DNA of 20,093 bases from an uncultured Desulfobacterales bacterium (GTDB lineage: Bacteria; Desulfobacterota; Desulfobacteria; Desulfobacterales; JAFDCJ01): assembly GCA_945787595.1 (NCBI GenBank), contig CALZJV010000200.1, positions 1 to 20,093 on the forward strand, written 5' to 3'. A program made the translations under genes and the position numbers. This document shows positions 9,185 to 16,112 of this stretch, in pieces (position 1 is the first letter of the stretch; each line of letters opens with the position of its first letter). The notes under the pieces are model-generated. The model was not told the DNA's origin. It did no database searches and worked only from the letters and a program-made list of their open reading frames with translations.

Positions 9185-9526
9185 TCCGTTATCACGGAAC
9201 CAAATTTTAGTTGTCGATTCGTTTGATCCGAACCAATTTAATTCGATGGGCTTATTAGGCCTATACATGTTCGATTTCAGTAATATTTTGGAAAACGAAA
9301 TTTTTGATAAATAATATTATTTAAATAATAAAATTTTCAATTAAATAATACTTTATAAATAGATTATTCTTGCTATAAATATATTTTGCGATCGATGATT
9401 TTACATTGTTCAGTTAGCGTGTGTGTTTATTATTGGATCCAGTAATTATGTAAGCCAACCAGATTTCTCTATAACCATCTGATTGTTATTGAAAATCTTA
9501 TTTCAGGACTCCATTGAGGAGGTAAT
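9185..9526. other. Intergenic region with an extremely AT-rich island (about 9285-9390)
   Basis: This gap of more than 340 bp contains no gene. From about 9285 to 9390 it is almost pure A/T; 9301-9360 has only three G/C bases in 60, while the upstream pump gene is clearly GC-rich. It contains the 12-bp perfect palindrome AATAATATTATT. It could be an UP-element/curved promoter region for the small ORF at 9527, a silencer-protein binding zone, or the scar of a transfer event. Confidence 0.6.
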
Positions 9527-9637
9527 ATGAAAATAGTTCGCCATATTGGCTCATTTGCTTTCGTGCGGGGACTGTTCACGGCTATATTTGGCGGGATACC
9601 GTGGTATGTTTTTACGGCCCAGGATCCTAAAATTTGA
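9527..9637 (+). CDS. Small hydrophobic protein, 36 aa, unrecognised
   Basis: A 36-codon frame starts at ATG 9527 with a near-perfect ribosome binding site (GAGGAGG, 5 nt before the ATG) and stops at TGA 9635-9637. The product is basic at its start (MKIVRHIG) and then hydrophobic (SFAFVRGLFTAIFGGIPWYVF), compatible with a single membrane-associated helix of about 18 residues, followed by a polar tail AQDPKI. I do not recognise a family. The evidence for its being real is the unusually strong ribosome binding site, the AT-rich upstream region and the hairpin about 55 nt after the stop. It lies between the pump gene and the convergent ArsR cluster and does not have the ArsR-type operator. It might also be the N-terminal relic of a longer gene. 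Confidence 0.5.
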   Translation: MKIVRHIGSFAFVRGLFTAIFGGIPWYVFTAQDPKI

Positions 9638-9692
9638 TAAATCAAAATTCAGGAACTCTTTTTCTTGGCTTATCTCGAAACATTAAGAAGTT

Positions 9693-9719
9693 GAGAGGAG
9701 CAGGGCTGCTCCTCTCTTT
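9693..9719. terminator. Strong hairpin between convergent small genes
   Basis: GAGAGGAGCAG (9693-9703) and CTGCTCCTCTC (9706-9716) form an 11-bp perfect inverted repeat with GG at the centre (in practice 10 bp with a 4-nt loop), followed on the + strand by TTTCTT. It sits 55 nt after the 36-aa ORF and 17 nt after the stop of the minus-strand small ORF. It probably acts as a shared terminator, better formed for the + strand. Confidence 0.6.
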
Positions 9720-9733
9720 CTTGGGATTGTGAT

Positions 9734-9841
9734 CTACTTTTCTTTCTTGATTTGAGCAATGTGCTCGGCAACAGCCTCGGCCTGATCCTTCAGATTTTCC
9801 AGATGCTTTTCCAGCCTGGTGATCTTTTGTTTTTTGGTCAT
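9734..9841 (-). CDS. Small coiled-coil protein, 35 aa
   Basis: This short frame starts MTKKQKITRLEKHLENLK and ends EHIAQIKKEK. It shows a clear heptad pattern (I-L-L-L-A-V-I spacing) and high Lys/Glu content, so it should form one charged amphipathic coiled-coil helix. The ATG overlaps the stop codon of the upstream Cys-rich ORF (ATGA), indicating coupled translation. From memory of small ArsR-associated proteins in sulfate reducers and archaea, a Cys-rich head followed by a TKEE(Q)...LEEYLE(x)LK coiled-coil tail often occurs in a single polypeptide. This pair could therefore be one ancestral gene split by a frameshift. The role is unknown; multimerisation or metal handling is a guess. Confidence 0.55.
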   Translation of the reverse strand: MTKKQKITRLEKHLENLKDQAEAVAEHIAQIKKEK

Positions 9842-9930
9842 GAATTGTATGGATCATCGCATCCACAGAAGCATACATTTTGAGGCCCCATTCCCTGAAA
9901 CCCTTGATGACTGCTGGTGGTACAACACAT
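9838..9930 (-). CDS. Small Cys-rich peptide, 30 aa
   Basis: The frame starts MCCTTSS, passes through PQNVCFCGCDDP and stops with TGA inside the ATG of the next ORF. It has five Cys in 30 residues (C2, C3, C20, C22, C24), arranged as a CC pair and a CxCxC motif, which looks metal- or Fe-S-binding. The ribosome binding site is good (GGAAGGGGGTG, complement of 9938-9948). It lies 74 nt downstream of the arsR stop with its own copy of the putative ArsR operator (9964-9983) in between. It is therefore probably controlled by the same metal- or thiol-responsive repressor. Confidence 0.55.
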   Translation of the reverse strand: MCCTTSSHQGFQGMGPQNVCFCGCDDPYNS

Positions 9931-9963
9931 GTTTTTCACCCCCTTCCATATTTTTATTTGCGA

Positions 9964-9983
9964 ATATAAGCATATACTAATAT
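9964..9983 (-). promoter_or_regulatory. Putative ArsR operator, copy upstream of the Cys-rich ORF
   Basis: ATATAAGCATATACTAATAT differs at only two positions from the site upstream of arsR (10325-10344). Its core AGCATATACT is a palindrome with one mismatch. AT-rich 12-2-12-like imperfect palindromes are the usual targets of ArsR/SmtB repressors. It lies 33 nt upstream of the Cys-rich ORF start. Confidence 0.55.
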
Positions 9984-10003
9984 TTCAGGACAAAAAAAAC
10001 GCC

Positions 10004-10318
10004 TTAGCCTGTGATAAATTTCTCACCTAGCGTTTCGCGAAGTGCGGTTTTACATTTATCAAGTCCTTCCGGATCGAGCGCGTAGTGCATAAAGGAACCA
10101 CGCCGTTCACCGCGAACCAGACCAGCCTGTCTCAAGATGCGCAAGTGCTGTGAGACTGCCGATTGTGTAACGCCTAAGCGGTTTGCCAAAGCATTGACGC
10201 ATAGGGGCCCACCGCTGCAAATACCCGGTTCACACTCATTTAACAACTTAACCAACCGCAACCGGGTGGGATCTGATAAGGCCTTGAATATGTCTGCCTG
10301 TTTTTCTGTTTTGTCCAT
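10004..10318 (-). CDS. ArsR/SmtB-family metal- or thiol-responsive repressor
   Basis: This 104-aa winged-helix protein of typical ArsR length opens with the family dimerisation/N-helix pattern (ADIFKALSDPTRLRLVKLL). It continues with helix-turn-helix ALANRLGVTQSAVSQHLRIL (about 43-62) and the beta-wing RGERRGSFMHYAL. It has Cys29, Cys34 and Cys40 (CEPGIC...LC) just before the recognition helix and Cys89. This is not the classic ELCVCD box, but the Cys are suitably placed for a metal or redox site near alpha-3. It probably represses itself and the two tiny downstream ORFs through the paired operators. The ATG at 10318 has no clear ribosome binding site: the operator lies 7-26 nt upstream. The leader is therefore short and AT-rich. 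Confidence 0.92.
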   Translation of the reverse strand: MDKTEKQADIFKALSDPTRLRLVKLLNECEPGICSGGPLCVNALANRLGVTQSAVSQHLRILRQAGLVRGERRGSFMHYALDPEGLDKCKTALRETLGEKFITG

Positions 10319-10324
10319 GATATT

Positions 10325-10344
10325 ATATAAGTATATGCTAATAT
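10325..10344 (-). promoter_or_regulatory. Putative ArsR operator, copy upstream of arsR
   Basis: ATATAAGTATATGCTAATAT is an imperfect palindrome (core AGTATATGCT) nearly identical to 9964-9983. It is positioned between the candidate promoter (10349-10377) and the arsR start, as expected for autorepression. Confidence 0.6.
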
Positions 10345-10348
10345 GCTA

Positions 10349-10377
10349 AAACTATGTCATTGGCTAAAGCTTGTCAA
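10349..10377 (-). promoter_or_regulatory. Candidate arsR promoter
   Basis: On the minus strand TTGACA (complement of 10372-10377) is followed after 17 nt by TAGTTT (complement of 10349-10354). The -35 is a perfect consensus and the -10 is weak, with the operator immediately downstream. A second TATAAT-like sequence lies just before the ATG (about 10321-10328) without a spaced -35. Confidence 0.4.
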
Positions 10378-10395
10378 GAGAAAATTTTCAGCCAT

Positions 10396-10456
10396 TGAAC
10401 GAATTAATAAAATAATCCATCAACTGTGAAATTATCTGAAATGTCGTTCAGTTGAT
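10396..10456. other. Overlapping, mutually exclusive inverted repeats
   Basis: TGAACGA (10396-10402) pairs with TCGTTCA (10444-10450), and ATCAACTG (10419-10426) pairs with CAGTTGAT (10449-10456). The right arms overlap by two bases, so both stems can barely coexist. The region lies between the 3' end of the ABC ATPase gene and the arsR promoter. No T-run follows on either strand. Confidence 0.3.
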
Positions 10457-10510
10457 CGATAAATTCTTCAGGAGGATGAAAATTGACGGTTAACTTGTTC
10501 ATGACAGGAA

Positions 10511-11626
10511 TTACTGTTCTTCGGTCTTTATGCGCATGTTGGGGGGTTCGGTGTCAAAGATGTGGATTTTATCCATGTTCACGGCCAACTCTATTTCCTG
10601 GTGCCGATTGGCCGTTGTCCGGGGATCCACCCGGGCCACCAGATTGTGCGCACCGCTGCTCACATCGAGTTGTATCTCAGCGCCCAGGGTTTCCACCACC
10701 TCAACCACCGCCTTGAAGGTATCGGTTACTTTACTATCATCTGGGAAAGCGACATCCTGAAGGTGCTCCGGACGGATGCCGAGAATCACTTCCCGGTCGA
10801 TATTTTTTTGGAGAAACGAATGTTTCTCAGGCGGAATCAGAAGCTGAAAGCTGCCGGCATCTAAATGAAGTGTTGAATCCTTTGCTACAATTTTGGCAGA
10901 CAAGAAGTTCATTCCCGGATTGCCGATAAATCCTGCCACGAACTTATTCACAGGAAAATCATATATCTCCATCGGTGAACCCACCTGATTCACCACGCCA
11001 TCGTTCATGATGACAATTTTGGTTCCCATGGTCATGGCTTCGACCTGGTCATGGGTGACATAGATGATGGTGGTATTTAATTGATCGTGCAGTTTGGAAA
11101 GCTCTGCCCGCATTTGGCCCCGAAGCTTGGCATCGAGGTTGCTCAAGGGTTCATCAAAGAGAAACACGGCCGGCTTGCGCACGATGGTGCGCCCCACGGC
11201 CACCCGCTGACGTTGACCACCGGATAATTCTCTGGGCTTGCGACCCAAGAGATTTTGGATACCTAATATCTCTGCGGCTTCATTAACCCGCTGATCGATT
11301 TCTTCCTTAGGAAATTTTCTGAGCTTTAGTCCAAAGGCCATATTCTGATGAACCGTCATATGGGGATATAAGGCGTAGTCCTGAAATACCATGGCGATAT
11401 CGCGATCCCGGGGTGCCATGTCGTTGACCAGCATATCACCGATGTAGATATTGCCCTCGCTCAATTCTTCCAATCCCGCGATCATTCTCAATGTTGTTGA
11501 TTTGCCGCATCCCGACGGTCCGAGCAGCACCAGAAACTCCTTATCTTCAACATCCAGATGAAAGGACGAAACTGCCGGAACCTGGCCAAAATTTTTAGAG
11601 ACATTCTCTAAGGTTACCTTTGCCAC
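10511..11626 (-). CDS. Carbohydrate ABC transporter ATPase (MalK/UgpC-type)
   Basis: This 371-aa nucleotide-binding subunit of a CUT1 sugar importer carries Walker A GPSGCGKST at 36-44, Q-loop FQDYALYPHM with Q82, signature LSGGQRQR at 134-141, Walker B VFLFDEP at 154-160 and the switch His192 in YVTHDQVEAM. The C-terminal third (from about 240) is the TOBE/regulatory domain of MalK/UgpC relatives, with GIRPEHLQDV and a late VDPR. The length matches the family (about 360-370). It is the last gene of a four-gene operon on this strand, 43 nt after the second permease gene, and would power sugar or glycoside uptake at the inner membrane. The ribosome binding site is GGAGGTCAAC just before the ATG. 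MalK-like ATPases can serve several permeases, so its substrate is set by the binding protein. Confidence 0.95.
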   Translation of the reverse strand: MAKVTLENVSKNFGQVPAVSSFHLDVEDKEFLVLLGPSGCGKSTTLRMIAGLEELSEGNIYIGDMLVNDMAPRDRDIAMVFQDYALYPHMTVHQNMAFGLKLRKFPKEEIDQRVNEAAEILGIQNLLGRKPRELSGGQRQRVAVGRTIVRKPAVFLFDEPLSNLDAKLRGQMRAELSKLHDQLNTTIIYVTHDQVEAMTMGTKIVIMNDGVVNQVGSPMEIYDFPVNKFVAGFIGNPGMNFLSAKIVAKDSTLHLDAGSFQLLIPPEKHSFLQKNIDREVILGIRPEHLQDVAFPDDSKVTDTFKAVVEVVETLGAEIQLDVSSGAHNLVARVDPRTTANRHQEIELAVNMDKIHIFDTEPPNMRIKTEEQ

Positions 11627-11669
11627 TGTTGACCTCCAAATCAGATCCAGTTCGTAATGTGTTTGGTAA

Positions 11670-12521
11670 TTATTTGATCGACCCTCTCGTCAGACCAGCG
11701 ATATAGTAATCCATCAGAAAGGCAAACAGGATAACCACCGGCACTGACGCCAACAAAGCCCCAGCCATGAGTTCGCCCCAAAAATAAACGTCTCCTCTGA
11801 TCAGGGTAGTGTAGATTCCATTCGTCAACACTTTTTCTTCATCACTGTAAATGAAAGCCAGCGGATACAGGAACTGGGCCCAGGAAACCGTAAAAGCGAA
11901 CAGGGTTGCTGCGATCAGGCCCGGGGCGGCCACCGGTAAAAAAACCCGCGTGAGCATCTGGATATAGGTGGCCCCGTCCACAAAAGCGGCTTCATCCAAG
12001 GCTTTCGGTATAGCTGTAAAGTATCCGATCAAGATCCAGGTGCAGAATGGGACCGTCAATGTCGGGTAGAGGAACAACAGGCACCACTTGGTGTTCAGCA
12101 GACCCAGGAGGCCCACGACCTTATAAAATGGGATGAACAGCAGGGCGGGAGGTACAAGATAGGTACAAAATATGCCCACCCCGAAGTGTCGTGAACCAAA
12201 GAACCGCAGGCGTGAAATCGCATAGGCACCGAGGACACTCACCACCATCGTTATGATAGTGACGACCGCAGCGATTTGAAACGAATTCCAGAACCACTGG
12301 ATGTACCTGGTTTCAAACAGGATAAATTTATAATGGTCGAGCGTGGGCGCCGAATTAATGATCAGCGGTATCCCTTTAAGGCTCGTGATTTCGGAGTCCT
12401 GTTTAAAGGACGTTATCAGCATCCAGTACAATGGAAACAGGAAGAAAACCAAAAAAGGTATCAGCGCCATATAGGAGTAGATTGTTTTTCTTTTTTTCTG
12501 CTGGGCCAGTGAAAGGCTCAT
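11670..12521 (-). CDS. Carbohydrate ABC transporter permease, MalG-type
   Basis: This 283-aa inner-membrane protein has about six transmembrane segments, the first at YMALIPFLVFFLFPLYWML after a polar basic N-terminus. The EAA coupling motif is visible as DEAAFVDGATYIQML followed by LPVAAPGL. The order of helices and the C-terminal basic tail (GLTRGSIK) fit the MalG/second-permease type. Its ATG overlaps the stop of the first permease gene by 4 nt, so the pair is translationally coupled and forms the transmembrane heterodimer. I see no defect. Confidence 0.95.
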   Translation of the reverse strand: MSLSLAQQKKRKTIYSYMALIPFLVFFLFPLYWMLITSFKQDSEITSLKGIPLIINSAPTLDHYKFILFETRYIQWFWNSFQIAAVVTIITMVVSVLGAYAISRLRFFGSRHFGVGIFCTYLVPPALLFIPFYKVVGLLGLLNTKWCLLFLYPTLTVPFCTWILIGYFTAIPKALDEAAFVDGATYIQMLTRVFLPVAAPGLIAATLFAFTVSWAQFLYPLAFIYSDEEKVLTNGIYTTLIRGDVYFWGELMAGALLASVPVVILFAFLMDYYIAGLTRGSIK

Positions 12522-13429
12522 TCTTCACCTCGTGCAATATTGCGTAAGATAATGAAGGCGGCTACGGCCAGAACCGGCAACATGAACAGGGCCACGGCCG
12601 ACCCCCGCGGAAGATGTCCTCCGTCGATACCAACACTAAATGCATAGGTGCCAAACAGATGGGTGGTATAGCGCGGACCTCCCCGGGTTAGAATGCGTAC
12701 GATGTCAAAATTAGCAAAGGTGACAATGGTGGAAAACATCACCGTGATGCCGATAAGTTTGCTCAACATGGGGAAAGTTACATACTTGAATCGCTGGAGT
12801 GCGGTGGCTCCGTCAATTTGGGCGGCTTCATAAAGGCTTTCCGGAATCGACTTGAGCCCGGCCAGATACATGATCATAAAAAACGGGGTGCCATACCAGA
12901 TATTGGTCACAATACAAGCGACTCTGGCCCAATAGGGTTCGCTCAACCAGGGCTTTTCGGTGCCGCCAAACTGGACAATGATCCAGTTGATCGCGCTGTG
13001 AGTCGGCTCGAAGATCCACCACCATCCCATAGAGCTCAAGGCCAGGGGCATGACCCAAGGTATCAGTGAGACGCCGCGCCAGATGCGCTGTCCCCCCATC
13101 GGCAAATTGTTGAGGATCAGCGCCAGTATGAGGCCCAACGTCGCTTTGAAGAAAACCGCCGTGAGGGTGAAGCGAAATGAATTGCCGGTTACCAGCCAGA
13201 AGGTGTCATATTTTAAAAGTCTTTTATAATTTTGCCACCCCACGAATTTAGTTTCAGCCTTGTTTTCAAAGCTGAGCCACACGGAGTAAACAAAAGGATA
13301 GACCACAAGCCCCACAATCAGAATGACCAGGGGGAGTACCATCCAATAGGCAGCATACCGTCTGGACCTCAATTTTCTAAATATACCGGGTGTCGACCTT
13401 CCGTTTACCGTCGATGCAATCGTAACCAT
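12518..13429 (-). CDS. Carbohydrate ABC transporter permease, MalF-type
   Basis: This 303-aa inner-membrane permease has a cytoplasmic N-terminus rich in Arg (RKLRSRRYAAYW) and then a first helix MVLPLVILIVGLVVYPFVYS. The EAA loop is YEAAQIDGATALQRFKYVTF followed by P. The periplasmic segment after TM1 (ENKAETKFVGWQNYKRLLK) is typical of UgpA/MalF-like permeases. It pairs with the downstream MalG-type subunit. It lies 184 nt after the binding-protein gene, with a terminator-like hairpin in between, so it is probably expressed at a lower level than the binding protein. Confidence 0.95.
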   Translation of the reverse strand: MVTIASTVNGRSTPGIFRKLRSRRYAAYWMVLPLVILIVGLVVYPFVYSVWLSFENKAETKFVGWQNYKRLLKYDTFWLVTGNSFRFTLTAVFFKATLGLILALILNNLPMGGQRIWRGVSLIPWVMPLALSSMGWWWIFEPTHSAINWIIVQFGGTEKPWLSEPYWARVACIVTNIWYGTPFFMIMYLAGLKSIPESLYEAAQIDGATALQRFKYVTFPMLSKLIGITVMFSTIVTFANFDIVRILTRGGPRYTTHLFGTYAFSVGIDGGHLPRGSAVALFMLPVLAVAAFIILRNIARGEE

Positions 13430-13507
13430 GTGAGAGTTCCTTTTAGGCGGCCAGTCTAATCACCAAGAAAACGTGCCATTTTGGTGAAGTTTCATACAAG
13501 GCCCCAA

Positions 13508-13535
13508 AGGTGCTAAATCTTGACACCTAAGATTT
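13508..13535. other. Interlocked alternative hairpins in the SBP-permease gap
   Basis: AGGTG (13508-13512) can pair with CACCT (13524-13528), or AAATCTT (13515-13521) can pair with AAGATTT (13529-13535). The two stems interlock and exclude each other. A further CACCAA/TTGGTG repeat lies at 13461-13486. These may be structures in the permease leader that affect mRNA stability, or chance. Confidence 0.3.
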
Positions 13536-13563
13536 GTAAAATTAAATTTTCGGCGCTTCGGTT

Positions 13564-13593
13564 TAAAAAAATGGGGGAGGGCGCGCCTCCCCC
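13564..13593 (-). terminator. Attenuator/terminator downstream of the sugar-binding protein gene
   Basis: GGGGGAGG (13573-13580) and CCTCCCCC (13586-13593) form an 8-bp, all but pure G:C stem with a GCGCG loop. On the minus strand it is followed by CATTTTTTTAAAC. It starts 20 nt after the binding-protein stop. Such a partial terminator would keep the binding protein in excess over the permeases, as in other ABC importers. Confidence 0.75.
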
Positions 13594-13613
13594 GTGATGA
13601 TTGCGTCATTAGA

Positions 13614-14978
13614 TTACCCGGTGACCATCTCGAGTTCCTGGGCGCACCACTTCATGGCATCTTTAGGCGTCATTTCTCCCGTAGTCGCTTTGGCTACCAT
13701 GACGGCCAGGATGCTCTGACTGTAAATCCCGTTGCCCGCAAGGGGATGGGCCGGATAGCCGCCAACCACCAATTGTTCATCACCGCGAATGACATAATTG
13801 TAAATGCCTCCCGGAGGCGGACCCTCTTTTTCCCATACCGGATTGGCATACATGGGCTTGAGCTGGGGCATGTCATAGCCCTGTCCGGCTTCAAGCATCT
13901 TGTACTGCTGCGGTTTTTCCAGCAGGTGAATCAGGAGTTCCTTGGCCGCCTTTTTCTCCTTGCACCAATCCCACAAAATAAAGTTGTAAAAAAGGGCTCC
14001 CCGGAAGCGTCCGTTGGGTCCTTTGGGCGTGTCATGATGCCACATCTGGGCTGCATTTTCAGGTTGGGTTCGTTTGGCGACGCTCCAGGCACTCGGCGGA
14101 TTTTGGATTGCGGAGCCCTTGCCGGAGATAATCCAGCGGTTGTTGGAAGCATCGTCCCAGCCGTAGATTTCCTTGGGCATATACTGGGTCAGCTCTTTCA
14201 GATACTCGAGGCCGGCCAGAGTGCCGTCGGATTCGATCGTGATGTTGCCCTCTCTATCCATGGGCTGGGAGCCGAAGGACAACAGGAGCGGACCGAGCCA
14301 ATCCATGCCATCACTGGTTTCAGCAATGGCACCACCGAATGGGAACCCGGCGGCATGAAGTTTCTTGGCCGCCTGCATGAAGACATCATACGTCCAGGCG
14401 TCAACTTTGGCCTTATCGCGCTTGCTCACGTCGGCTGGGAAGATGTCCACCAGATCGATGCCGGCATGCTTATTAAAGTAATCGATGCGTGAGACCATGG
14501 GATAGCTGTGGGAGCCGATGGGGGCGGGAAGAGCATACCAGGCCTTGTCCTCTTGCGAATAGGACAGGTAGGTTCCGAGGGAGTCGAATTTTCCGTACTT
14601 CTTTTCGAGGAAGTCCGCTACATCGTTCAGAGGCTCACATTGCTTGTAAAAAGCCCAAGAATCAAAGGGGCCCAGCGCCATGATGTCATGTCCGGTACCC
14701 GCCCGCGATTCGGCGGAAGCAATCGTTCGGATGTCCCGCACCTGCGGGCCGATGAGGTCGATCTTGACCTCGACGTTGTTCTTGGTGCCCCACTCATTAA
14801 TAATCGCCGTGTGAACATCGGCTGCTCCGGGGATCCAATGGTTCCACAACGCGATGTTGAGGCTCGGCTTGGCCGTAAACGCCTTGCGTACGATACCGGG
14901 TGCGGACATTGTTCCGGCGACAGCAGCACTTCCAGCTACCATTCCTTTTACAAACTGCCTTCTTGTGATTTTTGCCAT
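13614..14978 (-). CDS. Sugar ABC transporter substrate-binding protein, Tat-exported
   Basis: This 454-aa family-1 (MalE/UgpB-type) extracellular binding protein begins MAKITRRQFVKG, a twin-arginine motif, followed by a hydrophobic stretch (MVAGSAAVAGTMSAPG), so it should be exported folded through Tat. The mature part has the usual opening LNIALWNHWIPGAADVHTAI and many aromatic/Gly segments (DGMDWLGPLLLSFG, GKGSAIQNPPSAW) seen in carbohydrate binders. It has no lipobox, so it is a soluble periplasmic protein. The ribosome binding site is good (AAGGAGGGATTACAA before the ATG). It is the first gene of the transporter operon. The substrate cannot be read from the sequence; an oligosaccharide, glycoside or glycerol-3-phosphate-like compound is possible. 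The neighbourhood gives no glycosidase to narrow it. Confidence 0.93.
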   Translation of the reverse strand: MAKITRRQFVKGMVAGSAAVAGTMSAPGIVRKAFTAKPSLNIALWNHWIPGAADVHTAIINEWGTKNNVEVKIDLIGPQVRDIRTIASAESRAGTGHDIMALGPFDSWAFYKQCEPLNDVADFLEKKYGKFDSLGTYLSYSQEDKAWYALPAPIGSHSYPMVSRIDYFNKHAGIDLVDIFPADVSKRDKAKVDAWTYDVFMQAAKKLHAAGFPFGGAIAETSDGMDWLGPLLLSFGSQPMDREGNITIESDGTLAGLEYLKELTQYMPKEIYGWDDASNNRWIISGKGSAIQNPPSAWSVAKRTQPENAAQMWHHDTPKGPNGRFRGALFYNFILWDWCKEKKAAKELLIHLLEKPQQYKMLEAGQGYDMPQLKPMYANPVWEKEGPPPGGIYNYVIRGDEQLVVGGYPAHPLAGNGIYSQSILAVMVAKATTGEMTPKDAMKWCAQELEMVTG

Positions 14979-15644
14979 TTGTAATCCCTCCTTATGTTAA
15001 AGGTGATTGTTTACGGTTTCTCACCTTCTCCGCAAAATCATTGCATTGAAGCCCGGCAATGGTGGCCACGAAGGTCAATTCCATCGCTAGCGAGAAACCT
15101 GTGAGGGTGCGGAAAAAAACCACTATATGGTGAACAGCTTAATATGTGTAACATGGACCGGATAATGTTTCAGGTCCTTGTTAAATGATAGTTGAAGTTT
15201 AAATCACGATCAGAAATGAAGTAGCTTATCCCCCCTAAGTCGTGTTAATAGAAATTGGACGGTTGGTTGATAGGGATCAAAAAGGACACCCATATTGCCT
15301 CGGTATTAAGAGGTTACAAAGATTCACGTCTTGGCGGATGGTCCGCCGGGTCTTCGCTTGCGAAATGATTTTTCCCCGAAAATCGGTGCTCCGAAAAGGG
15401 CGAATATATATTTATCGAGTGTCAGTTGTTTTTGATTTTGGATGCAGAGTGCAATCAGCAGTATGATTCTTAACCGAAAGTCTTATCGTGGTCAATAAGA
15501 AATTGCTCGAAAAAAAACCTGTGATTGTCTAGGGTATTATCGTAGGAATTAAGTTTTTTTCTAAATTGCACCTAAAACTAAATACCATAATATATTGTTA
15601 AATAAAAGAGCCTACTCTGTGTGACAAGAAAAAGGAGGCAGCTT
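14979..15644. other. Long intergenic region between divergent genes
   Basis: This gap of more than 660 bp must hold the promoters of the ABC operon (minus) and the HEAT protein gene (plus). Small hairpins are visible: GGCGGA-TGG-TCCGCC (15333-15347) and GGACC/GGTCC (15155-15177). An 8-bp inverted pair GGTTTCTC/GAGAAACC also lies near 15016 and 15092. A 74-codon frame at 15242-15466 lacks a ribosome binding site and a recognisable family and is not called. No RNA gene was recognised. Confidence 0.5.
15566..15593 (+). promoter_or_regulatory. Candidate promoter of the HEAT-repeat protein gene
   Basis: TTGCAC (15566-15571), a 16-nt spacer and TAATAT (15588-15593) lie about 50 nt before the start codon in an AT-rich stretch. 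Confidence 0.3.
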
Positions 15645-16076
15645 ATGAAAAATCGGTCTAAAAAAATTTCTGTGGTTTTAGTCTTGACGGGTTTTGCCAT
15701 CTGTTTTTTTTCGACGGATACGATCGGTCAGACAGGCAGCTCAGAAGAAATCGATCAACTCATTAAGGATCTGCAAAATGAGTCATGGCAGATACGATGG
15801 GATGCAGCCGCAGCTCTGGGCGAAATCAAAGATCCGCGTGCCATAGATGCATTGAGCAAAGCCCTGCAAGATGAGAACTCCTATGTCCGCATGACCGCGG
15901 CCCGATCTCTGGGGGTGATAGAGGATCGGCGGGTTATTGCCCCACTGATACAGGCCTTAAAAGACGAAAGTCACGGTGTGAAGAAAAATGCCATATTATC
16001 GCTTAAAATTCGCACGGGCCAGGATTTTGGAAAGGATTATGAGGCGTGGCGCAGGTGGTGGGAGCAAAATAAATAG
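15645..16076 (+). CDS. Secreted small HEAT-repeat (PBS lyase-like) protein
   Basis: This protein has 143 residues when started at ATG 15645, which lies 6 nt after AAGGAGG; the GTG 24 nt upstream would place that ribosome binding site inside the gene. The N-terminus is a signal peptide (KKISVVLVLTGFAICFF, then a polar stretch with cleavage likely near TIGQ). The mature part has three HEAT repeats (about 36-65, 66-96, 97-123) with the pattern DPRAIDALSKALQDENSYVR, in which alternating helices carry W/V-R and D-P turns. It ends in an aromatic tail (DYEAWRRWWEQNK). Such repeats act as protein-protein scaffolds, so it is likely a periplasmic partner-binding protein. It faces the unrecognised secreted protein (16113-17180) convergently with only 36 bp between the stops. 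Confidence 0.85.
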   Translation: MKNRSKKISVVLVLTGFAICFFSTDTIGQTGSSEEIDQLIKDLQNESWQIRWDAAAALGEIKDPRAIDALSKALQDENSYVRMTAARSLGVIEDRRVIAPLIQALKDESHGVKKNAILSLKIRTGQDFGKDYEAWRRWWEQNK

Positions 16077-16088
16077 GAAAGGTTCTGG

Positions 16089-16107
16089 ACCTGGAACCGA
16101 TCAGTTT
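16089..16107 (+). repeat. Interspersed repeat, copy 2
   Basis: It is identical over 19 bp to 4658-4676. It fills most of the 36-bp gap between the two convergent stop codons. Confidence 0.6.
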
Positions 16108-16112
16108 CGGTA

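Noticed and set aside
9642..9878. 78-codon minus-strand frame over the small genes
   Set aside because: Its translation is a Ser/Arg/Gly-rich out-of-frame reading. The heptad-repeat and Cys-rich frames with a ribosome binding site explain the region better.
13746..14492. 248-codon + strand frame
   Set aside because: It is antisense to the sugar-binding protein, whose sequence is clearly family-like, and the frame has no ribosome binding site or domain.
15000..15130. Possible RNA structure from GGTTTCTC/GAGAAACC and TCCGCA/TGCGGA pairs
   Set aside because: The pairs are not collinear as one stem and match no riboswitch or tRNA I know.
15242..15466. 74-codon frame in the long intergenic region
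   Set aside because: Non-ATG-like context, no ribosome binding site, no recognisable protein features, and it overlaps hairpins.
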